This document shows, piece after piece, positions 9,233 through 22,562 of a DNA stretch of 64,000 nt. Every line of letters begins with the position of its first letter. Positions within the stretch are counted from its first letter, which is position 1. The stretch comes from Campylobacter sp. RM16187 (GTDB lineage: Bacteria; Campylobacterota; Campylobacteria; Campylobacterales; Campylobacteraceae), in contig NZ_CP012549.1 in NCBI RefSeq assembly GCF_025319965.1, positions 806,001 through 870,000 on the forward strand. The letters are read 5' to 3'. Made by a program: the position numbers and the translations under genes. The notes beneath the pieces were generated by a model. The model was not told the origin of the DNA. It did not search any database and was given only the letters and a program-made list of their open reading frames with translations.

Positions 9233-9625
9233 CATTTCTATATACTTCAATTTCCGCTTCACAGAAAGCAAGTTTTTTAATTTACCAATGTTAAACTAAT
9301 TAGTCAATCTTTGAAATCTAAACAAGTGATCGATTGAGCCATCTACTTTAATAGGCTTTCTTTGGAAAGTAATTAATGTAGAAAAACTAAAAACAATCAT
9401 CTTTTAATTAGCTTGCTAATTTAAAAGATCGTAGATTATAAAATTAAAAGTTTTTTGATTAAAACTTCATATAAATTTAACTAAAGAGCTCTAAGGTTTT
9501 CTAAAGCTTAATCCGCTTTTTGAATAAGACCTTAAATTTACGATTTATGACAAACGTAGTTTGGAATAAATCTTAGTCTTTAGTATTGCTTCTTAGGTTT
9601 GGCTTTGCCAAACCGTTAAAGAAGA
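9233..9625 (+). promoter_or_regulatory. rRNA operon leader with 16S processing stem
   Basis: No coding sequence is seen here. Positions 9303-9338 are complementary to 11215-11248 after the 16S gene and would form the long RNase III stem that encloses pre-16S. Positions 9529-9574 resemble 11290-11336 in the spacer, about 80% by eye, which suggests a conserved leader element. A TTTGGC-TTTGCCAAA hairpin lies just before 16S. I could not pick out a promoter with confidence. Confidence 0.6.
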
Positions 9626-11140
<1,515 letters not shown>

Positions 11141-11415
11141 AGAGTACATATAGATATTCTCTCACAAGATATCTATAAGAAAGATATGTTTCAATCTAAG
11201 AGATTGAAATTTAACTCAATCATCCTTGTTTAGTTTTGAAAGATTGACAGCTAATAAATTTGTCTAATTCCTTAATTGCCTAGACAAAAACCTAAATTTA
11301 TTATTTATGATAAACGAAGTTTAGAATAAATCTTTATAACTTTAGGTGGGTGCAGGGAACAAAACTCCTGCTCGTAAATACTAGCTTTTGCTAGTATACG
11401 AAGTAAGGATGTTAA
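11141..11415 (+). other. 16S to tRNA-Ala spacer
   Basis: It contains the 3' half of the 16S processing stem (11215-11248) and the second copy of the leader-like element (11290-11336). A CTAGC-TTTTGCTAG hairpin near 11385 is repeated in similar form near 11880. No gene is seen. Confidence 0.6.
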
Positions 11416-11491
11416 GGGGAATTAGCTCAGCTGGGAGAGCGCCTGCTTTGCACGCAGGAGGTCAGCGGTTCGATCCCGCTATTCTCCACCA
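11416..11491 (+). tRNA. tRNA-Ala (TGC)
   Basis: A 76-nt cloverleaf with encoded CCA. The acceptor GGGGAAT pairs with ATTCTCC with one G:U pair, the D-arm begins AGCTCAGCTGGGAGAGC, the anticodon loop is TTTGCAC, and the T-arm contains GGTTCGATCC. It sits in the usual 16S-Ala-Ile-23S order. Confidence 0.97.
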
Positions 11492-11620
11492 AATTTAAGT
11501 GCGAAGCTATTTTTTTCTAGACAAGGAAAAGTGACCGAGTAACAAGGAGCGTAGATACACTACGTGACGAAGTTATGACCAAGCTTTGACGCAGTATAGA
11601 ATGCAAAAGAGCAAGCAAGA

Positions 11621-11697
11621 GGGCCTATAGCTCAGCTGGTTAGAGTGCACCCCTGATAAGGGTGAGGTCACAAGTTCAAGTCTTGTTAGGCCCACCA
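11621..11697 (+). tRNA. tRNA-Ile (GAT)
   Basis: A 77-nt cloverleaf with encoded CCA. The acceptor GGGCCTA pairs with TAGGCCC, the anticodon loop is CTGATAA, and the T-arm contains AGTTCAAGT. Confidence 0.97.
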
Positions 11698-12257
11698 TTA
11701 ATTAGCAAATAAATAAAAATTAGTTTAACTAAACAGACATCAAGGTTTAAATCAAGTGTTCTAAAAAGAATATTTGCTTTAGACTTTGAGTTGATTAATA
11801 TCCTTATCTTACGGTGCCTCCGAAAGAGGCAGTGTGCTTTAGGGGTTTCCAAAGGGCTTTGCTCTTTGGTCGCAAATACTAGCTTTGCTAGCATGCGAAG
11901 TCTAAAAGTTCTTTTAATTATCATTGTTAAGAGTCACAAGCAAGTTTTTAAATAAAACAATTTTACAGGACTTGTTAAAGATTTAAATATCTTATCTCTT
12001 GAATATAATCAGTATTCAGAAGTTTAACGTCACAAGATATATGGAGTTTAAAACTTATCTATATATCAGTTAATGCTTTCCGTCTTGGGGATGAGAGTTT
12101 AAATTTAGTAATTGCAAAGTAAATTTGACTAACTTTTCTATTTTTATTATTTATCTTAAAATAAATATAAATATAAATAGATAAAGCTTTAAATTTATAA
12201 ATTACCTTTAACAAGGAAGTGATGCGAATTAGAATATATTAATCTAATATAATAAAA
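11698..12257 (+). other. tRNA-Ile to 23S spacer with 23S processing stem
   Basis: No coding sequence is supported. Positions 12204-12225 are complementary to 15371-15392 downstream of 23S over 22 bp with one G:U pair, the expected RNase III stem of pre-23S. A GCCTC-CGAAA-GAGGC hairpin lies near 11816-11830. Confidence 0.6.
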
Positions 12258-15364
<3,107 letters not shown>

Positions 15365-15757
15365 TAATAAGCATCACTTCCTTGTTAAGGGTAAAATTGA
15401 TTCCTAATTTTTCTACTATGCTTCGTTAGACTTCGTTTCAGACTTCGGTCACATACTATATGTATGCTCCCTCGTCTTTACTCGTCTGCCTTGCCTAGCG
15501 AAAAACTAGTTCTCAATTCAAAAACCTTACAAGAAAAGATTGTTATTTAAAACGCTTTAACTCTTAGCAATTAAAAGACAGTGTTAGTTAAGCAAATTTA
15601 TCTATAGATTATAGGCAAGGTGAAGTATTTTTAGATAGATTTGAATGTTGTGAGGCTGTTTTTAAACGGAGCGGACGTGTTGTCCGTGAGTATTAAAAAT
15701 AGCAAACTCATTCAAAGATACTAAAAAGACGAACCGATAATTTACTTAACTAACACT
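15365..15757 (+). other. 23S to 5S spacer
   Basis: It begins with the 3' half of the pre-23S processing stem (15371-15392). Further on, 15655-15670 and 15691-15702 can pair (GCTGTTTTTAA with TTAAAAATAGC) and the flanks 15628-15647 and 15709-15728 pair partly, so a nested hairpin precedes 5S. No gene is seen. Confidence 0.5.
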
Positions 15758-15875
15758 GCCCGTGACTATACAGACGAGGAAACGCCTTGCTCCATCTCGA
15801 ACCAAGAAGCTAAGCTCGTCCTGGCTGATGATACTCTCCCTTACTGGGATGCTGGAAAAGTAGGTCGTTGCGGGC
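15758..15875 (+). rRNA. rrf: 5S ribosomal RNA
   Basis: An RNA of about 118 nt with paired ends (GCCCGTGAC with GTTGCGGGC). It has the conserved loop CCATCTCGAACCAAGAAGCTAAGC (in part) and GGGATGCTGGAAAAGTAGGTC. It lies at the expected place after 23S. Confidence 0.95.
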
Positions 15876-16301
15876 TTTGTTATTTATACAAAGCTACTAC
15901 TTATTTAAATCACTAAAATTCATTAAAACATTATCATAAACATCTAATCTAAACGGCTATTAAAATATTTATATCGATAATATCAACATCAAGACATTTA
16001 TATATTTATACAAGATAAGCTTTATAAACACTTATATTTAAAATCTTTACCTAATGTCTTATTCTCCTTATACATAGCAGGCTGAATTTAAGAAGTATTC
16101 TGATTGTAGGATGGATGTTTTAATTGGTTAAATTAGTTTAATGTCTTTGATGTAATGAATTGGCAACATGTATATTTATGGATTATTCTTTTAGACGATG
16201 GTTTTATATTATTAGACATAAATTTAAACTATTGCCTCATAAAATTCTTATTGTTAAAATAAATTTGGATAGACTAAGGGATTAAATTTGGATGAAAGAG
16301 T
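15876..16301 (+). other. AT-rich non-coding stretch after 5S
   Basis: About 425 bp of very AT-rich sequence with no convincing reading frame or RNA gene. A short inverted repeat right after 5S may be the operon terminator. Confidence 0.4.
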
Positions 16302-16460
16302 ATGATGAGTAACGAGATAGAACTAAAAAAACAAGGTGTCATCAAGCGCCTTACAAACAAAACTTTCAAATTTGACCCAAGGATAGCCGAGGGTTTTTAT
16401 ACTGCAAGATATTTTTTGAAGATAAATCAAGTCATAAGGGAAAATTTGGATAAAATATAA
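16302..16460 (+). pseudogene. Remnant resembling the N-terminus of nicotinate phosphoribosyltransferase
   Basis: A short frame of 52 residues contains IKRLTNKTFKFDPRIAEGFY followed by TARYFLK. From memory this resembles the first 40 residues of Campylobacter nicotinate phosphoribosyltransferases, which are normally more than 400 residues long. The frame ends soon after and no continuation is seen in other frames before 16531. It is probably a decayed copy left where the next cluster begins. The family match is by recall only. Confidence 0.4.
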
Positions 16461-16530
16461 AACAATAAATATTTGAAATCATTTTCTGCATGATTGTGGC
16501 TTAAAAAACGAGGTAGATCTAATAACTTTA

Positions 16531-17052
16531 ATGAAAAATGCATTAACTTTATGTATATCGTTGCAAAATTATACTAAGCCTGTTTTAAAGCTTACGGATA
16601 GAAAGAGTATAAGAAAGGCCAAAAGATATTTTAATATAAAAATATCAAATCAATTTATTATTTCGCGTATGATAATTAGTAGATTTAAGAAGCGTTCAAA
16701 ATTTTGTATAAGTCATAAGGATGGATGTGTAGGAGTGCTTTTTGGAAAAGGAAAATTCGGACTCGATATAGAAGAGATAAAACAAAGAAATTTTAGCTCT
16801 ATTTGTGAGTTTTGTTTTACAGAAGATGAGCTAAATATATATAAAAAATCAGAAAATACTAATACTTTTTATCAAATTTATACAGTAAAAGAAGCCATAC
16901 TAAAGGCTGAAAATTTAGGTTTTTCAGAGCTAAGATTGATTAATTCTTTAAATTATAAAAGCTATATATGTAAGAGTTTTTTAATTAGTAATAAGTATAT
17001 TATCTCTATTGTTTTTAAAGGTAAAAAAGATATAATCTTAAAATTTATATAG
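16531..17052 (+). CDS. 4'-phosphopantetheinyl transferase
   Basis: This enzyme attaches the phosphopantetheine arm of CoA to the serine of acyl carrier proteins. The 173-residue protein shows the superfamily motifs: FGLDIEEIKQRNF (first metal-binding Asp/Glu) and FYQIYTVKEAILKAENLG (the KEA-x3-K motif) with ELN upstream. Sequence before residue 60 is divergent. It opens the aryl-polyene-like operon and presumably activates the two carrier proteins encoded about 6 kb downstream. Low GC and an AAAA-rich composition are shared with the next gene. Confidence 0.85.
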   Translation: MKNALTLCISLQNYTKPVLKLTDRKSIRKAKRYFNIKISNQFIISRMIISRFKKRSKFCISHKDGCVGVLFGKGKFGLDIEEIKQRNFSSICEFCFTEDELNIYKKSENTNTFYQIYTVKEAILKAENLGFSELRLINSLNYKSYICKSFLISNKYIISIVFKGKKDIILKFI

Positions 17053-17083
17053 TTAAAAATTATTTATAGAGGACTTATTATAG

Positions 17084-17482
17084 ATGAAAATATACATATA
17101 TTCTAAAATAAAAAATATTATATTTTTTACTCTGTGTATATTTTTTATTGGATGTGTTGATAAATTTAGAAGTCCTAATTTGCCAAAATTTGATAGTGTA
17201 ATGTTTGAGATAGTTGCTGAAAGTGGATTAAAGAAGCTTTATGTATCTCATATTGATGAGGATTATAATTTTATCATGCTGGATTCAATAGGAACACCTC
17301 TTGCAAGGCGTGTCTTAAAATATGATGGTAAATTTGAAAGTATAGGTTTTTTACCACCCAAAAAAGCCTATAACGAGCTTTTTGTTAAAGTGCTCGATAT
17401 GATAAAATTTAATAATATCGAGTCTATAATTTTAATAGATAATGAAATTTTTAAGGTGAGAGTAGTTGATATACATAAGTAG
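17084..17482 (+). CDS. Small lipoprotein of the aryl-polyene-like operon
   Basis: I do not recognise a family. The 132-residue product has a basic start and a hydrophobic stretch ending in IFFIGC, a clear lipobox with Cys at about residue 24, so it should be a lipoprotein. The mature part is mixed alpha/beta without motifs I can name. It lies 31 bp after the phosphopantetheinyl transferase gene and overlaps the ketosynthase gene by 17 bp. Aryl polyene clusters of other bacteria often carry a small lipoprotein thought to aid product placement; that role is an inference here. Confidence 0.75.
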   Translation: MKIYIYSKIKNIIFFTLCIFFIGCVDKFRSPNLPKFDSVMFEIVAESGLKKLYVSHIDEDYNFIMLDSIGTPLARRVLKYDGKFESIGFLPPKKAYNELFVKVLDMIKFNNIESIILIDNEIFKVRVVDIHK

Positions 17483-18632
17483 GCCTTCGATCATTAGTGC
17501 AGCAGGCAAAAATAGTGATGAAAACATAGTAAATTTACAAAGCGGTAAGAGATTTTTAAATGTGAGCAGTAGTTATAGAGAGGATAAAAAATTTATTTTA
17601 GGTATGCTTACTGCTTCTCTTGCAAATTTTAATAAAGATACGCCAGAACATTTTAAAACACGTACAAATTCGTTGGTATTAACTGCTCTTGACGACATAA
17701 ACGATATTATATTAAGAGCTATTAAAAAATATGGTAAAAATAGAATTGGTGTGGTTATAGGTGCTACGACTAGTGGAGTAGAAGAAAATTACGAGACTTT
17801 TAAAGAGTATGCTAAGACGGGATTTTTTGATGCTAAGAAATTTAATATTAGTCGTAATACACTTGTGAATCCATCCGAGTTTATAGCTTATTACTATGGC
17901 TTAAATTCTGTTATATTTTCAATATCTACTGCTTGCACATCCGGAGTTAAGGCTATAATGCAAGCAAAAAGGCTTATAGAGGCCAATATTTGCGATGCAG
18001 TGATTTGCGGTGGTGTGGATAGCTTAAATACGCTTACGATAAACGGATTTGATTCGCTTGGAATTTTAAGTGAAAGAGAAACTAATCCTTTTTCAAAAAA
18101 TCGCGACGGTATTAATATAGGAGAGGGTGCAGCTCTTTTTTTAGTAAGTAGGGATGAAATTTCAAATGTAGTAGTTGCTTCTGAGTATTCAAACTGTGAT
18201 GCATTTCATACTACACAGCCGGATTTTAGTGCTAAAATGCAGACTATTTGCGTTAAAAGTGCACTTGATAGAGCTAAATTATCAAGTGTGGATTATATAA
18301 ATCTGCATGGTACCGGCACTATAGCCAATGATCAGGTGGAGGCTAAAGTAGTGCATGATATAATGCCAAATGTTCCGTCAAGTTCCATCAAGCCATCCAT
18401 AGGGCACACACTGGGTGCCGCCGGTGCGATAGAAAGTGCCGTTTGTGTTATTCTTTGTCAAAATGATGAGAGTATTTTGCCACCTCATATTTATGATGGA
18501 AATTATGATGATAGCATTTGTCCAATAAATCTAGTAAAATTTGGACAAAAGGCAGTAGTTAAATCCGCAATGTCATTATCTTTTGCATTTGGTGGAGATA
18601 ACGCAGCTATAATTTTTAGGAGATTAAATTGA
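17466..18632 (+). CDS. Beta-ketoacyl-ACP synthase (first ketosynthase)
   Basis: A condensing enzyme of the FabF type, 388 residues. The catalytic triad is visible: Cys157 in STACTSG, His281 in NLHGTGT and His314 in KPSIGHTLGAAGA, followed by a C-terminal SFAFGGDNAA. It would extend the acyl chain by decarboxylative condensation with malonyl-ACP. The start is TTG at 17466, within the end of the lipoprotein gene. The next start (TTG) overlaps its stop codon. In aryl polyene systems one such enzyme is thought to handle the starter unit and another, paired with a chain-length factor, the extension; which this is cannot be told. Confidence 0.93.
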   Translation: MIYISRPSIISAAGKNSDENIVNLQSGKRFLNVSSSYREDKKFILGMLTASLANFNKDTPEHFKTRTNSLVLTALDDINDIILRAIKKYGKNRIGVVIGATTSGVEENYETFKEYAKTGFFDAKKFNISRNTLVNPSEFIAYYYGLNSVIFSISTACTSGVKAIMQAKRLIEANICDAVICGGVDSLNTLTINGFDSLGILSERETNPFSKNRDGINIGEGAALFLVSRDEISNVVVASEYSNCDAFHTTQPDFSAKMQTICVKSALDRAKLSSVDYINLHGTGTIANDQVEAKVVHDIMPNVPSSSIKPSIGHTLGAAGAIESAVCVILCQNDESILPPHIYDGNYDDSICPINLVKFGQKAVVKSAMSLSFAFGGDNAAIIFRRLN

Positions 18633-19069
18633 GTATATCAGATCATCTTCCTCATGCTTCAAAGATTGTTATGATAGATGAAGTTGTTGAATTTGGCGCA
18701 GGAAAAATTAAGACAAGAAGTGTTATTACAGAAAATAATAGTTTTTTAAGAGAGGGTAGGGTTGAAATGTATAAGGCTATTGAGATTATGGCTCAAGCCC
18801 TTGGCATATACGATTCTAAAATTCGTGAATTAAGAGGAGAGAAATCGGGACTCGGGTTTTTATTGGGAAGTAGAAAATTTGAGATATTTATCCCTTTTTT
18901 GAGCGTTGGGGACGAGATAGAAGTAGTATCTATTTGCTCAATTCAGGACGATAGTGGCTTTGGAGTTTATGATTGCGAGCTTTATGTCAATGGAATACTT
19001 GGTTCAAAGGCTAGTTTAAACGTAATAAGTCCTGATGATGATTTTTTGCAAAAGGTATTAAATGACTAA
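18629..19069 (+). CDS. Hot-dog fold 3-hydroxyacyl-ACP dehydratase
   Basis: A 146-residue protein of the FabA/FabZ-like hot-dog family (ApeP-type). It begins with ISDHLPHASKIVMIDEV, the expected N-terminal strand with a His (DHLPH) in the FabZ position. The helix then reads MYKAIEIMAQALGIY. It would remove water from the 3-hydroxyacyl intermediate to make a trans double bond, one per cycle, in a polyene. The start is TTG and overlaps the ketosynthase stop. It overlaps the reductase start by 8 bp. Confidence 0.8.
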   Translation: MSISDHLPHASKIVMIDEVVEFGAGKIKTRSVITENNSFLREGRVEMYKAIEIMAQALGIYDSKIRELRGEKSGLGFLLGSRKFEIFIPFLSVGDEIEVVSICSIQDDSGFGVYDCELYVNGILGSKASLNVISPDDDFLQKVLND

Positions 19070-19775
19070 GAGAGTGTTGGTTACCGGTTCTAGTAGAGGT
19101 ATTGGCGAGGCAGTGGCAAGAAGGCTAAAAAAAGCCGGATATGATGTGGTTTTGCACGGACGAAGTGAAAGTGAGAAATTAATAAATTTACAAAACGAAT
19201 TAAATTTAAAGAGCTTAATTTTTGATGTTAGTGATATCGATAGTGCAAGATATAATATCCAAAAAGATATAGAGGCTAACGGTGTTTATTATGGCGTAGT
19301 TTTAAATGCCGGAATTACGCGTGATAATACTTTTGCGGCAATCGAGGAAGATGATTGGTTTGATGTGATAGATACTAATTTAAATAGTTTTTATAATGTT
19401 TTAAAACCTATTATTTTGCCTATGGTTCGCACAAGAAAACCTGCTCGCATAGTAGCTATTAGCTCAGTTTCTGGTATCATAGGTAACCGTGGGCAGGTTA
19501 ATTATTCTGCTAGCAAAGCAGGTATAATAGGTGCCGTAAAGGCTTTAGCCATAGAGCTTGCATCAAGAAATATTACCGTTAACTGCGTGGCGCCCGGACT
19601 AATAGAGACTGATATGACGGATGAAAATTTGCCTATGGATGAAATTTTAAAGATGATTCCTGCAAAAAGAGCAGGTAGGGCCGATGAAGTCTCACCTTTG
19701 ATAGAATTTTTACTAAGCGAAGATGCGGCATATATTACCAGGCAGGTTATTGGGGTAAACGGAGGATTGTGTTGA
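19062..19775 (+). CDS. 3-oxoacyl-ACP reductase (FabG type)
   Basis: A short-chain dehydrogenase of 237 residues. The N-terminal dinucleotide motif is TGSSRGIGEAVA, the catalytic Ser is in ISSVSG, and YSASKAG gives the Tyr-x3-Lys pair. The C-terminus NGGLC matches FabG ends. It would reduce the 3-ketoacyl-ACP with NADPH in each elongation cycle of the cluster. Both ends overlap neighbouring genes. Confidence 0.93.
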   Translation: MTKRVLVTGSSRGIGEAVARRLKKAGYDVVLHGRSESEKLINLQNELNLKSLIFDVSDIDSARYNIQKDIEANGVYYGVVLNAGITRDNTFAAIEEDDWFDVIDTNLNSFYNVLKPIILPMVRTRKPARIVAISSVSGIIGNRGQVNYSASKAGIIGAVKALAIELASRNITVNCVAPGLIETDMTDENLPMDEILKMIPAKRAGRADEVSPLIEFLLSEDAAYITRQVIGVNGGLC

Positions 19776-20992
19776 GAAGAGTTTTTGTAACCGGAATAGG
19801 AATGGTAAGCGCCTTTGGTAAGAGCTGGAGTGATATAAAACATAAATTTCAAGCTGAAAAAAATGCCGTAATGTATATGGGTGAATGGGATAAATTTGTA
19901 GATTTAAACACCAGATTAGCAGCGCCCATTATAAACTATGAACATCCAAAAGAGTGGGATAGAAAGCAGTTAAGAAGCTTAGGCATAGTATCAAGATATA
20001 GCGTAGAGGCTGCAGGAGCGGTGCTAAGAGATGCCGGGCTAATAGATGATGAGAGTATAAAAGACGGTAGATTGGGAGTAGCCTGCGGTAGCTCTACAGG
20101 ATCCACTGACTCTATAAGATCTATGGCTCAGCTTTTGATAAACGGTTCGAGCGACTGTAATGCAAACACATATATAAAAATGATGCCTCATACTACGGCT
20201 GCCAATATTGCTTTGTTTTACTCTTTAAAAGGTCGAATCATACCCACTTCTTCAGCTTGTACCAGCGGCTCTCATGCGATTGGTTATGCTTATGAGAGTA
20301 TAAAATATGGAATGATAGATATGATGCTGGCGGGTGGAGCAGAGGAGCTTTGTCCCAGTGAGGCTTATGTGTTTGATACTCTTTATGCTACAAGTGTTAA
20401 AAATCAGACTCCAGAACTGTCACCATCACCTTTTGACAAGGATCGTGATGGGCTAGTGCTAGGAGAGGGTGCAGGAATACTTTTGTTGGAGAGTGAAGAT
20501 AGCGCATTAAAAAGAGGAGCTAAAATTTATGCCGAAGTTGTTGGATTTGGTTCAAACTGCGATGGCACGCACATAACTCGTCCTCAAGGTGAAACTATGA
20601 AGGGCGCGATGATTCTTGCTTTAAAAGACGCTAATTTAAATCCTAAAAAAATAGGTTATATAAATGCTCACGCTACCGCCACAAAACATGGAGATATAGC
20701 GGAGAGCTACGCTACAAACGAGCTTTTTGGAGATAAGGTAGCGATTAGTTCTTTAAAAAGCTATCTAGGTCATACTCTTGGAGCCTGCGGTGGACTTGAA
20801 GCGATATTTAGCATAATGATGATGAATGAAGAGCATTTTTTTCCTACTATAAATTTAAAGAATATAGATAGCGAGTGTGCCAGACTGAATTATTTAAAAG
20901 AGCAAACTTCTATCAAAACAAATTTTGTGATGAGTAATAACTTTGCATTCGGTGGAGTTAATACCTCTTTAATATTTAAAAGAATTGATTAG
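19772..20992 (+). CDS. Beta-ketoacyl-ACP synthase (second ketosynthase, paired with chain-length factor)
   Basis: A FabF-type ketosynthase of about 406 residues with the triad Cys164 (SSACTSGS), His301 (NAHATAT) and His335 (SYLGHTLGAC), numbered from the alternative GTG start at 19769. The TTG at 19772 is preferred because GGAGG lies six bases before it. The product resembles the elongating ketosynthase of aryl polyene systems, which works as a heterodimer with an inactive partner; that partner is probably the product at 21894-22562. Confidence 0.92.
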   Translation: MRRVFVTGIGMVSAFGKSWSDIKHKFQAEKNAVMYMGEWDKFVDLNTRLAAPIINYEHPKEWDRKQLRSLGIVSRYSVEAAGAVLRDAGLIDDESIKDGRLGVACGSSTGSTDSIRSMAQLLINGSSDCNANTYIKMMPHTTAANIALFYSLKGRIIPTSSACTSGSHAIGYAYESIKYGMIDMMLAGGAEELCPSEAYVFDTLYATSVKNQTPELSPSPFDKDRDGLVLGEGAGILLLESEDSALKRGAKIYAEVVGFGSNCDGTHITRPQGETMKGAMILALKDANLNPKKIGYINAHATATKHGDIAESYATNELFGDKVAISSLKSYLGHTLGACGGLEAIFSIMMMNEEHFFPTINLKNIDSECARLNYLKEQTSIKTNFVMSNNFAFGGVNTSLIFKRID

Positions 20993-21007
20993 AAAAGGAG
21001 ATGGATT

Positions 21008-21460
21008 ATGAAAAAGCTTATCGCTTTAGCTGTGCTTAGTTTATTTGCTATCGGAAAGGATCAGATTTTTTATCATAATATAGCCGATGCTTTAAATTTA
21101 AAAAATGCTTCAGAATATGTGAGGAGCGGTTTTATTATGGAGTTTTCTAAGCAGTATAATGAAGAGTTAAAATCCATTAAAGCAAACGGTTCTACTGTAA
21201 GATATAGGAATAAACCTCACAATATGCCGGCACAAGACTATCAAGAGGAAGAAGAGATTGACTATACTAAGTCGTGTCAATATGCATTTTTAGCTGCATT
21301 AAGAAATTTGCAAAAATTAGCTGAAAAAAATGGATCTAAAAATATAGTAAATATTCAAGGAAATTTTAAAAATGAAATTTATGATAGCAAAGATAAATTT
21401 CAATGTGCTGTAGGCGGAACAAAGACAACTGTTGCCTTAAAAGCCGATTTAAAAAACTAA
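21008..21460 (+). CDS. Periplasmic protein of the cluster, copy 1
   Basis: Function not recognised. The 150-residue protein has an N-terminal signal peptide (MKKLIALAVLSLFAIG). The mature region ends in a conserved block: a Cys in SCQYAFLAALRNLQ, then NIVNIQGNFK and FQCAVGG. The neighbour at 21475 has the same block, so the two are paralogs and the paired cysteines may form a disulfide. Proteins of this sort in similar clusters are often labelled excinuclease subunit in databases, probably in error. A ribosome-binding site AAAGGAG precedes the ATG. Confidence 0.8.
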   Translation: MKKLIALAVLSLFAIGKDQIFYHNIADALNLKNASEYVRSGFIMEFSKQYNEELKSIKANGSTVRYRNKPHNMPAQDYQEEEEIDYTKSCQYAFLAALRNLQKLAEKNGSKNIVNIQGNFKNEIYDSKDKFQCAVGGTKTTVALKADLKN

Positions 21461-21474
21461 ACTGAGGAGAAAGT

Positions 21475-21894
21475 ATGAATAAATTTTTTACAGCAATTGC
21501 TATTTTGGCATTAGGAGTCGGTTTGAGTGCGCGTGATGAAGTGCTTTATTTTTCTATAGATAATCTTTTAACTTCGCCGAAGGCCATAAGAGTGCTAAAT
21601 CCTAATATAAAATTTAGCTTTGGTTCCGGAAGCAAGGGGCAAATATTACAAAAAGGTTTAATGGCTAACAAGAAGACAAATGCTTTTAATAAAAGCGATC
21701 AAGAGGCTTGTGAGTGGGCGTTTTTATCAGCTCTTAAAACTTTTCAGGAAAGAGCCGTAAGAGAGGGCGGAACTAAGGTGATAAATATTACAGGATATTA
21801 TAAAAAACAGCCTTTTGATTCAAAAACTCAGTTTCAGTGTGGTGCCGGCGCTTTGATGGCAGGAGTAACTTTAAGAGGTGATATAGCTAAGTAA
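21475..21894 (+). CDS. Periplasmic protein of the cluster, copy 2
   Basis: A 139-residue paralog of the preceding gene with a signal peptide ending near Ala-Arg at residues 19-21. The shared block reads CEWAFLSALKTFQ, then KVINITGYYK and FQCGAGA, with both cysteines kept. The N-terminal third differs, which suggests divergence of function or of partner. The stop codon overlaps the ATG of the chain-length-factor-like gene. Its role is unknown; an envelope role with the polyene lipid is inferred from context. Confidence 0.8.
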   Translation: MNKFFTAIAILALGVGLSARDEVLYFSIDNLLTSPKAIRVLNPNIKFSFGSGSKGQILQKGLMANKKTNAFNKSDQEACEWAFLSALKTFQERAVREGGTKVINITGYYKKQPFDSKTQFQCGAGALMAGVTLRGDIAK

Positions 21895-22562
21895 TGAATT
21901 TAAGCTTTGGTATAAATTTTTTTGACGCTATTGTTTTTGATGATTTTGAAGATACTACTCTTTTAAGATATAATAGGGGTTTTGAAATTTCACATATTCC
22001 TCCACTTGAAAGACGCAGATTAAGCAAGGCTGCAAAATGTGCATTTGATCTGACGAAGGAGTTTAAAACTCTTGATATTCCGGTAGTTTTTAGCTCATAC
22101 GCAGGAGAGATAAATAGATGCTTTGAGCTAGAAAAAACTCTTGCCGCAAATGAGCTTATGTCCCCTACATCTTTTTCTTTGTCGGTTCATAACGCGCTTT
22201 CTTCACTGCTTAGTATAAGCATGAAAAACAATAGTGAAATTTCGGCCATCTCAGCCTTTGCACCTCTTGAATATGCTTTAATTGAAGCTAGTTTGTACTT
22301 TAACGAAGGTGTCGATAAAGTGCTTGTAATAGCATATCATGAAGCTATCAAGCAAAGTTATTATATGGAGAATTCAGCCTCTTGTATGGCGGCACTTATA
22401 GTTAGTAAGGGTGAAAATTTAAGACTGGCTAAACTAAAAAAACAGAGTAAAAATGATGAAAATTTACTGATCAGATTTTTACAAAATTTTGATCCATCTA
22501 AAAAATCATCTTGGCAAAGTAGTGATAATAGTTCGACTTGGCAATGGGACTATGAACCTTAA
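21894..22562 (+). CDS. Beta-ketoacyl synthase chain-length-factor-like protein
   Basis: A 222-residue protein matching the short ketoacyl-synthase-like family found in aryl polyene clusters (PF13723-like). It has the N-terminal PLERRRLSKAAK, the SPTSFSLSVHNALSSL segment where an active ketosynthase would have its Cys region, and CMAALIVSKG near the end. No catalytic Cys is present there, so it is likely a non-catalytic partner of a ketosynthase. The stop overlaps the acyltransferase gene by 11 bp. Confidence 0.82.
   Translation: MNLSFGINFFDAIVFDDFEDTTLLRYNRGFEISHIPPLERRRLSKAAKCAFDLTKEFKTLDIPVVFSSYAGEINRCFELEKTLAANELMSPTSFSLSVHNALSSLLSISMKNNSEISAISAFAPLEYALIEASLYFNEGVDKVLVIAYHEAIKQSYYMENSASCMAALIVSKGENLRLAKLKKQSKNDENLLIRFLQNFDPSKKSSWQSSDNSSTWQWDYEP

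Noticed and set aside
11676-11924. 82-codon minus-strand frame in the tRNA-Ile to 23S spacer
   Set aside because: Overlaps the tRNA and has no coding features.
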